Assembly (NCBI GenBank): GCA_008711295.1
Contig: VUYV01000327.1
Coordinates: forward strand, 378,428-442,427
Direction: 5' to 3'
DNA from: Anarhynchus alexandrinus
Lineage: Eukaryota; Chordata; Aves; Charadriiformes; Charadriidae
DNA length: 64,000 bases
The notes under the pieces were generated by a model. That model saw only the letters and a program-made list of their open reading frames with translations, was not told the DNA's origin and did no database searches. The position numbers and the translations under genes are program-made. The stretch's first letter is position 1; each line of letters begins with the position of its first letter. Positions 10,712 through 23,082 of the stretch are shown one piece after another.

Positions 10712-11165
10712 TGTGACGTGCGGAAAGCAGACTCCAGAACCGAGATGGCTGTAAAGCAGGTATGTTTATTCAGCGCTGGGCAGCACGGGGGGTCGCCCCA
10801 CCACAATCGTGCGCACCCAATGCAGCGGCTTTCTCAAATATATATAGTACTTAATCACATAAACATAAGATTTCCAAATACGCCTATACATATGCATGAC
10901 CTGTCCCCGCTTCGTATTAAAATTAACTCTAATACATCATTTTCATAAACTCCTCCCAACTACGCTTGCGCATTGCCTCCTGGTGGTGGTCGCTGAGGGT
11001 CGTGAGGATGAAGGCTGATGATTCCTCTTCATCACCGCAAGTAACCTTTTGCTTTTGCGCAGACTCAGTTCTTCCCTGGTCTTTGTCCAGACCGCAGGGT
11101 CGGTTTCAGCCGCTTCTCCAGACAGGTTCTTGTTCATTATCAGGAGCTGTCCTTGACAACTTCAC
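10712..11165 (-). mobile_element. Retroviral LTR remnant
   Basis: On the minus strand the order is that of an LTR promoter and polyadenylation unit. A TATATATA box lies at about 10838-10846. About 70 bp later an AATAAA signal follows at 10770-10765, then a short U5-like tail ending in CGTCA or CACA near 10712-10714. The 5' (U3) boundary is uncertain: a TGTC at about 11157 is one option, and U3 may extend to about 11300. I could not identify a target-site duplication, a primer-binding site or a second LTR. The family cannot be named from this sequence alone. Confidence 0.5.
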
Positions 11166-11930
11166 AAGACTTCTTGCTTCGTCTGGTGTTCAGTAAACTA
11201 TCAGGCCTGTCTTTTAGGTTATATGTCACTACTAGCCAATTAGTACACAATGTGTCATTATCTCTATCATATACCCCTGACTCACATGTGTGCTTTGCAT
11301 GTGTGTGCGTTCTGGGAACACACATCTGCAGCATCACTGCTGGTTGGACCTGGGGACATGGAGCCACAGCAGCTTCACCTCTCTCAGCTATTGGATCCAG
11401 GATAATATATTTCCCACTAACAATAAATACTGAAACCAACAATTTCACAATGAAGAGATTGAGAATCAGCATAGGAACCACCTGCACCGGTGTGTGCTGT
11501 GGTTACAGGGATCCCGCTGCAGACTCCGAGTGCTGTATCCACTGCATATACAGACAAGGAGAGAAAAATCCCTTTTTTGGAGAGAAGGCCAAGAGACTCC
11601 GCCCACAATGTTGTTCTTCCAGGGGATGAGCATCCTCCTGCTCCTCTGGGATCTTGCTAGCTCAGCGCATGACACGCAAAGCCTTTCTCTCAGCACCCCA
11701 GTTACTTTGTGGTTTGGATCTGGAGGTGAGACACTGTTGTCTGCAGCCCTGTGGTGGTATCTGCCTGGAATTTCATTGAGACCTGGCTCCTCAACAGCAA
11801 AATCATTGTCGCCTCTCTGGCCATGCCCTTCTCTCATAGGAGAATCAAGAAGGGATACTCGCTTTCTTTCAGATCCTCTGATAAAGTTGTATCTTTTAAA
11901 GCCCCACTTCCTAGAGTCATGATATTAAGC
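11166..11930 (-). mobile_element. Possible internal sequence of the adjacent retroviral element (broken)
   Basis: This stretch lies immediately upstream (minus sense) of the LTR remnant, where the 3' end of a provirus would be. Short minus-strand frames contain a strongly hydrophobic segment near 11420-11480, compatible with a membrane span. All frames are short and interrupted, and no retroviral protein motif is convincing. It may be degraded proviral DNA or unrelated flank. Confidence 0.25.
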
Positions 11931-12318
11931 ATAAAACTCAGTTTCCGCCTAAAACAAGCACATTTTTGCCCACCTGGTGATGGAAGGGCCCCAAAATATT
12001 ATCAGAAGGCTGCTGTCAGTTTGGACATCAAAAGGTGAAGATGAGAATACAAAATCAATAATGTTTTTTAAGCCAGGCCTGATTTGGAGGTCTGGAATAG
12101 ATTTGGGGCAGAGCAGGGGGTCCACCAGCAGTCCAAGGGTGAGACTGAGGAGCACTTCTAAATTTCTGGGACACTTAGAGACATAGGCTATAGATGTCAC
12201 TTGGGGTGGCAGCATTTCCCCTGTGCCTCTGAGGTCCAGGCGTGTGCTGAGCATCAGCTATGACCTTCTGTATGTCCTGTGTGCCAAAGGATGTGCCTGG
12301 GGATGGGGAGCCTTCCCT
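11931..12318. other. Unassigned spacer
   Basis: No gene, repeat family or motif was recognised between the retroviral remnant and the next CR1. Confidence 0.4.
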
Positions 12319-12488
12319 CATAGAATCGTCTAGGTTGGAAGAGATCTTCAAGATCATCGAGTCCAACCATTAACCTAACACCACCAAAACCACCACTAAA
12401 CCATGTCCCTCAGCACCACGTCTACCCATCTTTTAAATACCTCCAGGGATGGTGATTCCACCGCTTCACCGGGCAACCTGTTCTACAC
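12319..12488 (-). mobile_element. CR1 LINE 3' fragment
   Basis: Minus-sense CR1. The 3' end reads (plus strand) CATAGAATCGTCTAGGTTGG, and a degenerate ATCATCGAGTCCAACC block follows. The copy breaks off after 'gggcaacctgttctacacctc'. It belongs to the same subfamily as the copy at 38147-38541, sharing the 'accaccactaaaccatgtcc' block. Confidence 0.9.
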
Positions 12489-12773
12489 CTCAGGTCTCAG
12501 GGCTGCAGAGCTGACAGCCTGGCCCTTGGGCTGCGCTGCATCTCCTCACCCTTTATTAAATATCACACTTTCCTTCGGATGCTGTTTAATTTCTAATCAA
12601 ACCTGTTTGCCAGTGGTCACCTCCAAGTCCCCAGGGCTGTACTGCTGAGGGCTCCTGTGTTTCTGGCATCTCCAAGGCAGCATTTCTCCTGTGCCTTTCT
12701 GCCTCAGAGTACTCCCAGCAGAGCCAATCCCGCTGCTTTCTTATCCAACTCTGCAGGATCTTTGCAGGGGAGG

Positions 12774-13170
12774 AATCATAGAATCATAGAATGGTTTAGG
12801 TTGGAAAGGACCTTGAAGATCATTGAGTGCCATAGGCAGGGACACCTCCCACCAGACCAGGTTGCCCAAGGCCACGTCCAGCCTGGCCTTGAACACCTCC
12901 AGGGATGGGGCCTCAACAACCTCTCTGGGCAACCTGGGCCAGTGCCTCACCACCCTCACAGTGAAAAACTTCTTCCTCATGTTCAATCTAAACCTGCCCT
13001 CTTCCAGTTTGAAGCCATTCCCCCTCGTCCTATCACTACATGCCCCAGTAAAAAGACCTTCCCCAGCTCTCCTGGAGCCCCTTTAGGGACTGGAAGGCCT
13101 CAATAAGATCTCCCCGGAGCCTTCTCTTCTCCAGGCTGAACAGCCCCAACTCTTTCAGCCTCTCCTCAGG
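12774..13170 (-). mobile_element. CR1 LINE 3' fragment
   Basis: Minus-sense copy of about 400 bp. It starts with the duplicated AATCATAG tail (the CR1 8-bp 3' repeat) and continues through the conserved blocks to 'ctctttcagcctctcctcagg'. The sequence is well preserved, so the copy is relatively young. It is 5'-truncated, as is usual for CR1, and not coding. Confidence 0.95.
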
Positions 13171-13913
13171 AACAGCCGGAAACCACCAGCAGGACATCCA
13201 CCCCGAGGGAAAGCTGGAGAGACGCACTCTGGGGCATCCGTCTTAACCAGACATGTCCTTTTTCAGGAGTGCTAGTGATAAATTTGCACCGGTGCACTTC
13301 ACCGTGCTCTCTGGTGGCTCAGCCCTGCTGTCTGGGCAACCCCAGACACCTGCAGGCATGCTGTGGTCTGCAACCGGTCCTCAGTGGTCCTTCATGGGGT
13401 GACCCCTGTGAGTGCAAACTCTCACTCCAGTGACCTAAAACCCAGACTCTGGAAGGAGGAGCTGTTGCTGTCTGATTGTGCTTAGCAGGGTGTTATTTAG
13501 ATCAGACCGAGGACAGATAAATAATCTGCATGCAAAGTGCTTTCCTCATGCCCAGCTGGCTCACATGACAGGTACAGGAATCGGGGAGCCGGGGAAGGTT
13601 TATTATACCTGGGATTAAGAAGTGTCTGACAACTGCTTACTGTAAGCCATCCAGAAGTAAAGGATGCGCTGCATTTTGATGAGACCCCTGCATGAGTGAG
13701 CAGCAGCAGCAGCCGGAGAAAGGCACCGCTGGGACTTGTTTTCCTTGTGGAGCCCAGGGCTTGACAGCATCAAGGGGCCAGCCTGTGCTGGGTGGACAGG
13801 GAAGAGCACGGGAGGTCGCCGGAGGATGGGGATGGTGCCCGCACACGTCTGGACGGGCTGTGCTGGGGATGCCTTTTGGAGACACGGTCGACATAGCTGT
13901 GTCCCCTGTCTGC
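13171..13913. other. Spacer between oppositely oriented CR1 copies
   Basis: No gene recognised. A short AGC repeat lies at about 13701-13713. This stretch would form the loop if the flanking CR1 copies paired. Confidence 0.4.
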
Positions 13914-14114
13914 ACCTGAGGGCGGTGAGCCCCTGGCGCAGGTTGCCCGGAGAAGCTGTGGCTGCCCCATCCCTGGAGGTGTTCAAGGCCAGGTTGGACG
14001 GGGCTTGGAGCAACCTGGGCTGGTGGGAGGTGTCCCTGCCCAGGGCAGGGGGGGGTGGGAACTAGATGATCCTTAAAGTCCCTTCCAACCCAAACCATTC
14101 AATGATTCTATGAA
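13914..14114 (+). mobile_element. CR1 LINE 3' fragment
   Basis: Plus-sense 200-bp 3' end. It runs from 'ctgagggcggtgagcccctg' through 'ccctggaggtgttcaaggcc' to a terminal CAATGATTCTATGA. It is opposite in orientation to the copy 744 bp away at 12774-13170. Confidence 0.95.
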
Positions 14115-17100
14115 CACCAAGGCACCTAGCTGCAGTCTCTTTTTTGGCTCTCCCACACCTCAGCGAGCTGCTGCCTGAACTCCTCCCTGCCTCCTTTCTT
14201 TGTGCAGTAACCCTCCTGCGACAGATGCCGATGCATCCTCTGCGGTGACAACAGACAGGGAGGAGAGCCAGCTCCAGCTGGGTGGAGGAGCTGGAAATAG
14301 CCTTTTGTGAACCATTTTTAGCAGTTCATTCGGAGTTGTGTTTTGCCAGCAAAACTTCCGCACGCTGTCTCTCTCTCTCTTAGCGGAAGGCTGTTATTAT
14401 TGCAGAATGAAGCAGCATGTATGCGGTTCCTCGGCAGCACAGAGCCGGGCGTGCAGCAGGAGGGATGCAGGCAAGCACAGAGAGCGGCTTCAAAGTGCCA
14501 TTATTAATTCACGCTCACATTCATTGTAATAACACCTTGAATCGTGGCCAATTGGCCTGGTGTTAACCACTCGGTGCAAGCAAGGGTCTTTCCAGGGGAA
14601 GAGGGTTGTGCAAAGGAGCACGCTGGCTTTGCAAGTGGAGCTCCAGGCCTGCTCAGCAAAGCAAAGGTGAAGCAGTACTGGTTTGACTCGGTCCCTGGTG
14701 GTGACGGTGGATTTCCTTGTCCCACAGAGTTTCCAGTTAGTGGGCACAGAGGTGGAATCATCGGGGACGGCCTATGGCCATGGACCTTCACTGGAATGTC
14801 TCTTCCAGCCTTGGAGCCTCCCCCAGCTCTCAGTTCAGGGATTGCATCAGAGGCATAGTTTTCTTTTTGGCAAGGAAGGGGTTACTTAACACACCAGTGC
14901 ACTTCAGCTCAGCCCCACATCCTGGGGAGGCTGCACGGAGGTTTGCAGCCCCCAGGCAGGACCAACCCTGCTACCCGGTTCGCAGCGCAGCGTCCTCTGG
15001 CCAGTGGTTTGTGGAGAAAGACCTACTCCGGTGCTGACCCCAAACCCCTTGTGCCTTGACTAAGGGGTTAAAAGACACTGGCAATTTGAAAAGCAAGGAG
15101 AGTGAGAAAGCGGTGTTGTTTTTCAAGCTTTTAATAGACTTGTAAACTCAGCTCCCTGCTCTGGATCTGGTGGGAGGACTGGTCCTGACAGCCAGGAGGA
15201 TGAGCATGGGAAGAGCTGCCTGCAGAGCACACGCGTGTGCGTTGTGTGCACACATGTGTGCGTTGCACACACACACGCGGGGTGCAGCAGGCTCAGTCAC
15301 GCAGCGCACACGTGCAGGGGGGCGCACAGGCACCCGCAAATACAGAGGGAATCAAACACGGCAACCCCAGGCGTGAAGGGTCTGTACCCTCTAAACACAA
15401 GGGCTGTCACCCACACTTCGGCACGGGGCACGGCTCGTACACCCTCGGTGTAGGGCACAGCGGGAAGGGTTGCACACTGTGTGTGGGCACGGGTGCGATG
15501 GAAACATGAAGCGTGGCAGGAGCTGTGGCACGCAGACACACGTGGGTGCACAAATGTGCTTTATAAACACAGGTACGAGGAGAGTCACATGATCCCATGC
15601 GTACACCCACCACACACTTTTCTCTGGATCTATTTCACCGCGGCTTATAACTCAAAACAGAGTGTTTTTTTTAAAAAAAAAAGTGTTACACCATTGGAAA
15701 ACGCACCCGTGACAGTGGGTGTGTTTGGCACAGGTATTCCTGCAGCTGACCCGTAGCTTGTTTTCCTGCCTGATTTCTGGCTGCTCTGCCAACAGGACAG
15801 GTTGAGGAGAGCAGGACTTGATGGCTGCTGACAAGTCTTGGCGCGAAAATTTAATGGCAGTCCCGGGAGCCGGGCTTCCTGGCGCTGGAAGCGTTTCTTG
15901 CCTGCTGCTGGGACAGGATTATGGATAGTAGCAGCGGGGTGTTCATGCCCACCCTCTCCGGGACAGCTGTGGAGGACATCTCCCGTGCACACTTTGGTCT
16001 TTTTGCCTGGAGTATAACCCCAACGGCACTGGGGATGACCTGACCTACTGACCTGGTCTCCCATTGTCGGCAGCAACATCCATTGCAAATGGAAAGGGAG
16101 CAGCAGATTTTCCAAACTGGTGGTGCCCAACAGGACCAGGACTGGCGATCTGACCAGAGCTGTCACAGGGGAGGGACAGGACGCCCCAGCCAGAAGAAGA
16201 GGGATGCAGCTTGGGAAAAGGGGAGGAGAAGGAGAGGGTGGAAAGCATCCCTGCAGTCCCTGCGGGGTTAAACCTGCAGCCCCAACGACACAGTGGGTTA
16301 GGAGTATGCATGAGCCACATTAGGGGGCTTTCAAAGGCAGGGGGAGCTGGATAGAGTCCCCCAGAAAGGCTCAGATGCGAGGCGGCAGCAGAGCTGGGTG
16401 CAAGGAGATGCTCTGGACCCGGCACAGCCAGGCAGGGACGGTCAATCCTTCTGAAAGCACTGGCTGATCGGAATATTTGCATTGTTTTTCTGGCCTTTTC
16501 TGATGTACTAATGAAGTGCTTTGAGGCATAGCAGGAGCGAATGCGTTCCCTCAGCACGGCTACCCTGGGCAATGTCTGTTAAAGGAAGCCTGCTCTGCGT
16601 GCTTAGTTATTAAGATACATTATTTACAGGGAGACCGAGAGAAAGCAAGATGTGTGATCAGTAATGATGGTGTAATGCTGCATCCTGGCTAAGGCGGGCT
16701 CATTTCGGAAACATGCATTTTAACAAGGCCGGAGGCAAGGTCACACGTCAAAGGCGGAGGAGGGTGGGTCACACTTATCAGAGAGGGGCTGCATCCTGGA
16801 AAGCAGCGCCCTTGAAAGAGGATTGGGGGTTGCAGCAGGCAAAGGCACTGTTAGCTGTGGCTAACGGGGCAAACGCAGGGCTTGTGTGAGCAAGGGGTGC
16901 CACAGAGGTAGGTGACTTCCCTGTCTGCATGTCCAAGCCCTTGCAAAAACACGGTGTGGCCACTGGCTCTTGCAGCGTCAAGGAGAGGGTGTTCATGGTC
17001 TGAGAGAGCAAGGTGATGCCTGTGTCGGGGTGCTATATGCAGATGTGATGGTGAAGGTCAGGCATGACTGACTTTGTCAAGGGAAGGCAAAGACAAACCC

Positions 17101-19204
17101 TCCAGACCTGGGCAGATGCCCCGTATTGCCTGAAGCGTCCATTTGACACCGGGTCCACAGGGGTGTGATCTGAGACCCGCTGACCCAGCACAGTCCCGTC
17201 ATCACCGTCACTTCATCCCACAGCACAACCAGAGCATTTCTGTGTCAGGCAACGCAGATGTTCATTGATCAAAGTTGCAGCAAAAGGCAGTCAGGAAGAA
17301 GCACGAGGACCAGGAACTAAAATGTGCCCAGGGGAACAAAACACAGAATGCAAATATAGGTATACCTACCTTTAGATACATTTGCTCATACAAACCACTG
17401 TGTGCTCGTCACCCACTGCCACAGCTGGATGTGCTCTTCTCCTCCTGATCCCACCACTCCTGCTCCACACACTGCCACCTTACCGGCTCAGCGTCTTGCT
17501 CCAGGTCAAAGCACAGGGTGGACAGGATGGGTGAGGGGAGGCCAAAGAGGCAGGAGCAGGGGCAGGGAATGAGGGCAGAGGACAGCATCACTTGATCCCC
17601 ATGGCTGGATAGATGCAGGAATGCAGGGAAGCTCCTTCCCAATCCTTTATCTTCCCCGTGCATGTGGAGGTCACGTGCTGTGAGGGGTGGAAGGGAAACC
17701 ATCTGTGTGGGCATTTGAGCATGGAGCCAGCACTGAGCATCAGGATGGCCACCTCGAGGGGGATGTGCGTGATGCTGATCAGTGACCATGAAGCTCTGAA
17801 TTGGCTTGACCATTGGTTTTAGGCACCTGGAGCTGCAAGTACCTGTGGTGGAGTCCTTCGTCTGACACCAAGGAGGTTCTGCGTCCCTACCCTCATGCAG
17901 TGTCCACATGTAGGTCACTCCTCTTTCAGACCTCAGTTTCTCTCTGCACGAACTCTGTAGCGGTCCACATCTTGCTGTACGGTGAGGTGTCAGATCTCTG
18001 CTGTTGCACAAGTGCTGGCTTTCATGGCGACCTAATTCCGGAGTCACTAATTTAATGATGATTAATGACAGGTACACCACCCTTCCTTTCCTCCTTTTAT
18101 CGATTCAGAAAAAAAACCCGGAGCAGAGCCGGAGATTAATTAATTCTCTCAAGTGGAGGGGAAAGTAATCAGACTGAAATCAGATCGAATTTAGGACTCA
18201 GGGGTGAGCAGGAGGATGTGCTGAGTGACATGTAAATGAGAGATGCCCCGGGCCGCGTTGGGTCGGGAGGGACACAGCTGCGCAGCAGATTCCCCAGGAA
18301 GGGCTGGCAGAAGTGTTTGCAAACGCAGCAGGCAGGGCTGCAAGGGACATGGCATCCAGGCTGGACCTGCCTGCCTGGGCCACATGGCCAGGCCCCCACA
18401 CCAGACCGGAGTGGGGATGTCGGTAATTCGGTGCAAAGCCCGGCATTAGCTTAACCAGAGTGCTCAGGGCTCACCCTCTGCCCTGCCTCCACCTTGGCTC
18501 CAAAGTTGTGTTTCTCTGTGCCACAGGCTGCGTGGCCAGCATCACCAGAGCTGGTTAAGAGCTGCCACAGAAAGTTGCATCCTGCAAATCTCTGTGACTG
18601 CAGATTGTTTTTTTCTGGTTTTCATGTCTGCTTCACCTGGGAATCCCAGTGTAGGGCTAATCAAGGCTGTGGAGGTTAAGCTGCCAGGTATCTAACTGTA
18701 TTAAAACCGCATATCCTCCGAGAACATCTATTTCACCTTGAGAAAATATCTCCTCCCCTTTTTTTCCTGCGAATCTAGCAGGGCAGAATTGAATCTTAAA
18801 GCTCACTGAGGCTCAGGGCTCCAGCAATCTCCCAAGTATTTAAGCATGACTAATTGGCTTGTGCCTACCATACGTGGGATTTAAAACCTGTATCCTATTC
18901 AGGTACTGGTCAGGCCCACAACTGCTTAATTTCTAATCGCGTGCACACTCAGCCATCCGCAAGCGAGTTATTCCAGAGAGCCTTTCCCTGTGCAGTCCAG
19001 TGCAATGTCGCCTCATATTAAGAACGGGACCATGAATCCTAAACCTGTGACCTCAGTGAAGCAGTCAGTGATACCGTGTCAAAATCTTTTGACATGATGC
19101 TTCAAAAAAGAATCTTAAAGAAACCAGACTGCCTTAAATAAATTCAAATAAACAGTCATTTTTCATCACGAAGAGAGGTTACCAAATGGGCCCATTCCGG
19201 CATG
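14115..19204. other. Intergenic DNA; simple repeats and AT-rich blocks, no gene found
   Basis: No frame has recognisable protein features. AT-rich, possibly conserved blocks occur around 14470-14560, 18030-18230 and 18660-19150. They carry TTAAT, ATTAAT and TTAATTAATT-type sites. An alternating purine-pyrimidine tract lies at 15227-15276 and is listed separately. The rest is ordinary GC-rich intergenic sequence. Confidence 0.45.
15227..15276. repeat. Alternating purine-pyrimidine (GT/CA, CG) tract with perfect palindromes
   Basis: GCACACGCGTGTGC at 15227-15240 and TGTGTGCACACA at 15243-15254 are both perfect palindromes. They are followed by a (CA)n run ending in CGCG. Such sequence can adopt Z-DNA or cruciform structure. 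Confidence 0.8.
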
Positions 19205-19815
19205 TGAGCAATCAACGTGTTCATAAAGGACCGGAGAAAGTTTTCTGGTGACACAGAAATCTCCAGTTTGGTCAAGCCTATGTGGGTCAGGTCAGGTCAG
19301 CCTGAGCCAGCAATGCACCCTTCAGTGATGAAGGCTGTCCTCAGATGGGCTACATTAGAAAAAGCACACCCAGCACATCAAGGGAAGTCATTCCATCTAC
19401 TCAGCGCTCAAGGAGCCACGGTGGAGCACTGTGCCCATTTTTGGCCACCCTACTGCATGAGAGATGCTAAATCCAATGGAGGCCACCAAGATGCTCAGGA
19501 GCTGGAGCACAGGACATACAAAAAGAGACCAAAGGAAACTACATCTGTTCAACCTCAAGAAGGGAGAGATGGGTGACATCTAACTACTTTAAGTGGGGGT
19601 TTTCAAGAAAGCAGAGCAAGAGGTGTAGAGTGAAAGAGCAGGGAGATGCAAGGACAGCATCCATCTCAATGGGGCATAATAAAAAACTTCTTCTGTATGA
19701 GTGGTGCAGCCTCAGGACAGGTGCTCAGGGAGTGTCTGGGATCTCTGTCCTTGGAGGTTTTCAAAACTCAACCTGACAAGCCCCTCAGCAATGTGATCTG
19801 ACTTTGACACTATCT
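19205..19815 (+). mobile_element. Old CR1 LINE fragment
   Basis: Plus-sense, diverged CR1 of an older subfamily. Recognisable 3' blocks include 'cataataaaaaacttcttc', 'ctgtccttggaggttttcaa' and 'aagcccctcagcaatgtgat'. Upstream, 'cacagaaatctccagtttg' resembles the ORF2-end region. There are no intact frames. Confidence 0.75.
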
Positions 19816-22800
19816 AGGAGGCAATAACACTGACTGTCCAGCCCCAAGGACTCTTGGAGTTAGGGGTTAGCAGGCTATAGGTGACATGTAAATGAGAGGT
19901 ATAGGTGACATCTCCTGGACTCTGTGGGGGAACGCAAAAGCAAACACTGTCTTGGGAACTGTTGGAAAGAGAGGCAAGAGCAAATCAGCAATGTAATTAG
20001 TGCTCCTGCACAATCAGCAGAGACTCATTTACACACTCACTGCCTTAAATGTCCTGGAGACAAAGGTGTGAGGGTTCACTGGGAGTCTGTGGGGAGACCT
20101 TGAGGGCAGGACAGGGAGTGGACAGGAGGCAGATGAGAGCACTTTCAGCAGGCAGGAGACAGGCACTGCATTTTGTAGGCTGGTATGGCTGGAAACATGT
20201 CCAAGCCAGACCCCTATGTCACATCACTTGGTCTACCACCCTCAGAGTGCAACATTTAACAAACCGTTTTCTCCAGTGTTTTGTGGAAAGAGCAGAGAGA
20301 GCTCAGCCTCTGAGTCAGACGCTGGTCTCCAGTCCCCAGACTGGCGCTGGGGGATGCTCACCGCTGTGTGCCACAGGGGCGAAGGGCGGTAGAGAATTGC
20401 CACAGCATCCCTGACCTGCTCACTGCCGCCGACACCGGAGCAGGAACCAGCTTTGAATTACGGTGCTCTCTGAGAAGCCTCGCCAAGGTTGTGCTGTCTG
20501 CTGGGTGACTTCAGCCATAGTGGTGCAGCGGTGCATAGACACCATAGGGTGTCTCGAGGGGATGTGGACTGGCGGTTCCCAAGCTGGACTCGGGCCAGGA
20601 CGTGCGGAGGAGGGAGCGGAGGGGAGGGTGGGATGAAGCTGGGAAGGTGGAGAGAAAGAAAAGAGGACCATCCCTGGTCCTTGCCTGACATCAAAGCCTC
20701 CTCTCGAGGGAAGGAGGCTGCTGGAGCTGCGGTGCTAAGGGGCAGAAGTAACAGCCCTCTTGGCTGCCTCCGTGCAGCCCTGCCCTGATTAGAGGCAACG
20801 CAGATCTTGGCAAGGATGTGTCCCTGAGGCTGCTTGAAACCCACCCCCGAGAGCTAGTCTAGACCCAGTTGCGACCAGTGAAGCTCTCTGAGCTGGGCTG
20901 TTCCTCCCCAGCTAGCCCGCGCTGCTTCCTCTGCCCACAGCGTCCGTTTCAGCACGCTGCGCTGTGCCCGCGCCATGGGCTGCCTTCCGCCCAAGGCTCA
21001 GGACAGGAATAGCAACGAGTTGTCCCCGGCACCCGCAGAGCATCTCCCGCACGCCAGAACCGCCGACCCGGTGGGGTGCAGGCAGCGCTGAGCAGCAGCT
21101 TCCCGGCTCCCGTCGGGAGTGAGCGCCGCCCGTCCAAGCAGCCCAGATGCTCTCCTCCGAGGGCTCAGTTCCCTGGGGCTTGGCACGGGAGCCTCGGCCC
21201 TGCTCCGAAGGAGGACGAGTTTATAATTTATTATTTATTGTCAAGAGTGGGGAGTGCCCCGCATGGCATGGAGGACGCGGGGAGGCACACTGTCTCTCCC
21301 AGTGTTTCTGCAGCAGTGCTGCTTTGTGATAAAAGTTTAATAAATTGAAAGACACAGTTTCCATTCCATTGGTAATTAACTTCTGCTGCTGTGTTCCCTC
21401 CTAATTGTCTCTATTACTCCAGATAAAACTGAGATCAATAGAAACCAAAGTCTGGAGGCTGGGAAAGTCACAATTAATTAATTATCTCTCTCTTGCATGC
21501 GTCCTCCATCTGCTGGCAATCAAACAAGACTGGCTGGTCCTCACGCAGGTCCTGGGCCCTCCATGGCTGCTGGTGTCTCGTGGGGATTTTGCAGTGAGCT
21601 GAGCAGTGTGTTTTGGACACAAAACCCCTGTGTTCAGGGAAGACAAAGGGACAGCCCTTACTGTGCCACTGCATCCGTCCCAGGCGCTTTGCCTCTCCAG
21701 GATGGTCCAGGCTGGATTCCACAATGGACCACTTCTGACAGGATGGTGGCCCTGTGTCTGTCCCTCAGGCTCTGTGTCCGTCCCTCAGGCTCTGCAGTTT
21801 GTGTTGGGACACAAGCACTACGAAACACTTGGAAGGCAACAGTGCTGACACATCTTCTGTCGAGGCTCACCACTGCCTCTGGGCTGTGACTGTGAACAAG
21901 GCTGAGAAGAGCCAGGGAGTCTCTCTGCACGTAGCATCTGTGAGCCTCCATCGGTCTTTAGCGTGCTCCATGACACATGGAGTAAACGACCTTGCTGCCA
22001 GTCCCCGAAGTGAGCTGATCTCTGTATACTCCTTAAAGTCTGGACCATTTCTCCCAATCCTGCTGCGTGCGGAAAGCGCTTCTCCTGGATGCAGACAGCC
22101 CCACGCGATTCATGTCCGATCAGCTCTCCCAGCCAAAGCTGTGTCTACTTGGAAATGCCCTGCTGTGAGCCAGGCCAGCAGCAAGTCAGATCTGCAACCT
22201 GCACAGCACTGACCCCGTGGCCAGACTTCTCCTGTGTCCAGTGTCCGTTGAGGCTGTCACAGAAGGCAGCCTTGGAGACAGCCTGCTATTGAGAATGGAC
22301 ACTTGGTAAGGATTTGTACTAATTTATACCGGTGTTCAGAGAAAATAATACCCTCCCCGTGAAGAGGTGAACACAACAGACTTGCAGAAGAGCCAAGCCA
22401 TGGACACCATCCATCAGCATGTGGCCAGTCACAAACAGATGGTGGGTCTTCATGACCCAGATCCCAGGTGGTGAGTCCTGCTATCACACTGCCATGCACT
22501 CCTTGAAAGCTGGAGTGTTTCTTCCCCTCGTGTACTAGCAGATGCTGTCACATTTGAGGACATCCAGGCAAACCCAAGCAGCTTTCTCCATGCTTTGAAT
22601 TGCCTTTGGTTCAGGATGTACTGGCTCTGTGGGAGGGGTGACGCGTGGTTCCTTACCCCAACATCCCATCTATATTCTCCTTGCAGAACTGCTCTCTGCG
22701 GTTTTGATATCATTTGCTAGGATGTGGGTGCTGCTAAATTGAGAATTTAAAAAGAAATGCTCAGGTGTGCTGTGCTGAATTTCAACACATCTCTCCCCTT

Positions 22801-23082
22801 GCACCGTGTGCCAAGGACCTGCCTCAGCCCCCTCTCAGGACTTCTCCATCAGAGGCCTTTGTAGGATGTGGCTGGCACAAAGCTGCTTTAGATCAGCTCC
22901 ACGATATCCTATGGGACCTTTCCCAGCACAGGCGCTCAATGCCTAGACCATACCCATGCGTAAGGAGAAAGGTTCAGAGTTTCCCTGGCTTCCAGCAATC
23001 TCCATGAGCACAGCCTGTGGTCTTGTCTCGTGTTTGGTGCAGACCCTCTTAGACAAAGAGAGTCTTTGTGTCACCTTAACCA
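19816..23082. other. Intergenic DNA; no gene found
   Basis: Nothing coding is recognised. A CpG-richer patch spans about 20900-21210. It is followed by an AT-rich block at 21215-21490 (TTTATAATTTATTATTTATT and CAATTAATTAATTATC) that looks like a regulatory element. A 20-bp tandem duplication at 21752-21791 is listed separately. Confidence 0.45.
21752..21791. repeat. 20-bp tandem duplication
   Basis: Two adjacent copies of a 20-bp unit containing GTCCCTCAGGCT, differing at one base (CTG versus CCG). Confidence 0.85.

Noticed and set aside
20900..21210. Possible CpG-island promoter of another gene
   Set aside because: CpG density is raised but no splice donor followed by coding sequence is seen on either strand, and no gene is expected here from synteny.
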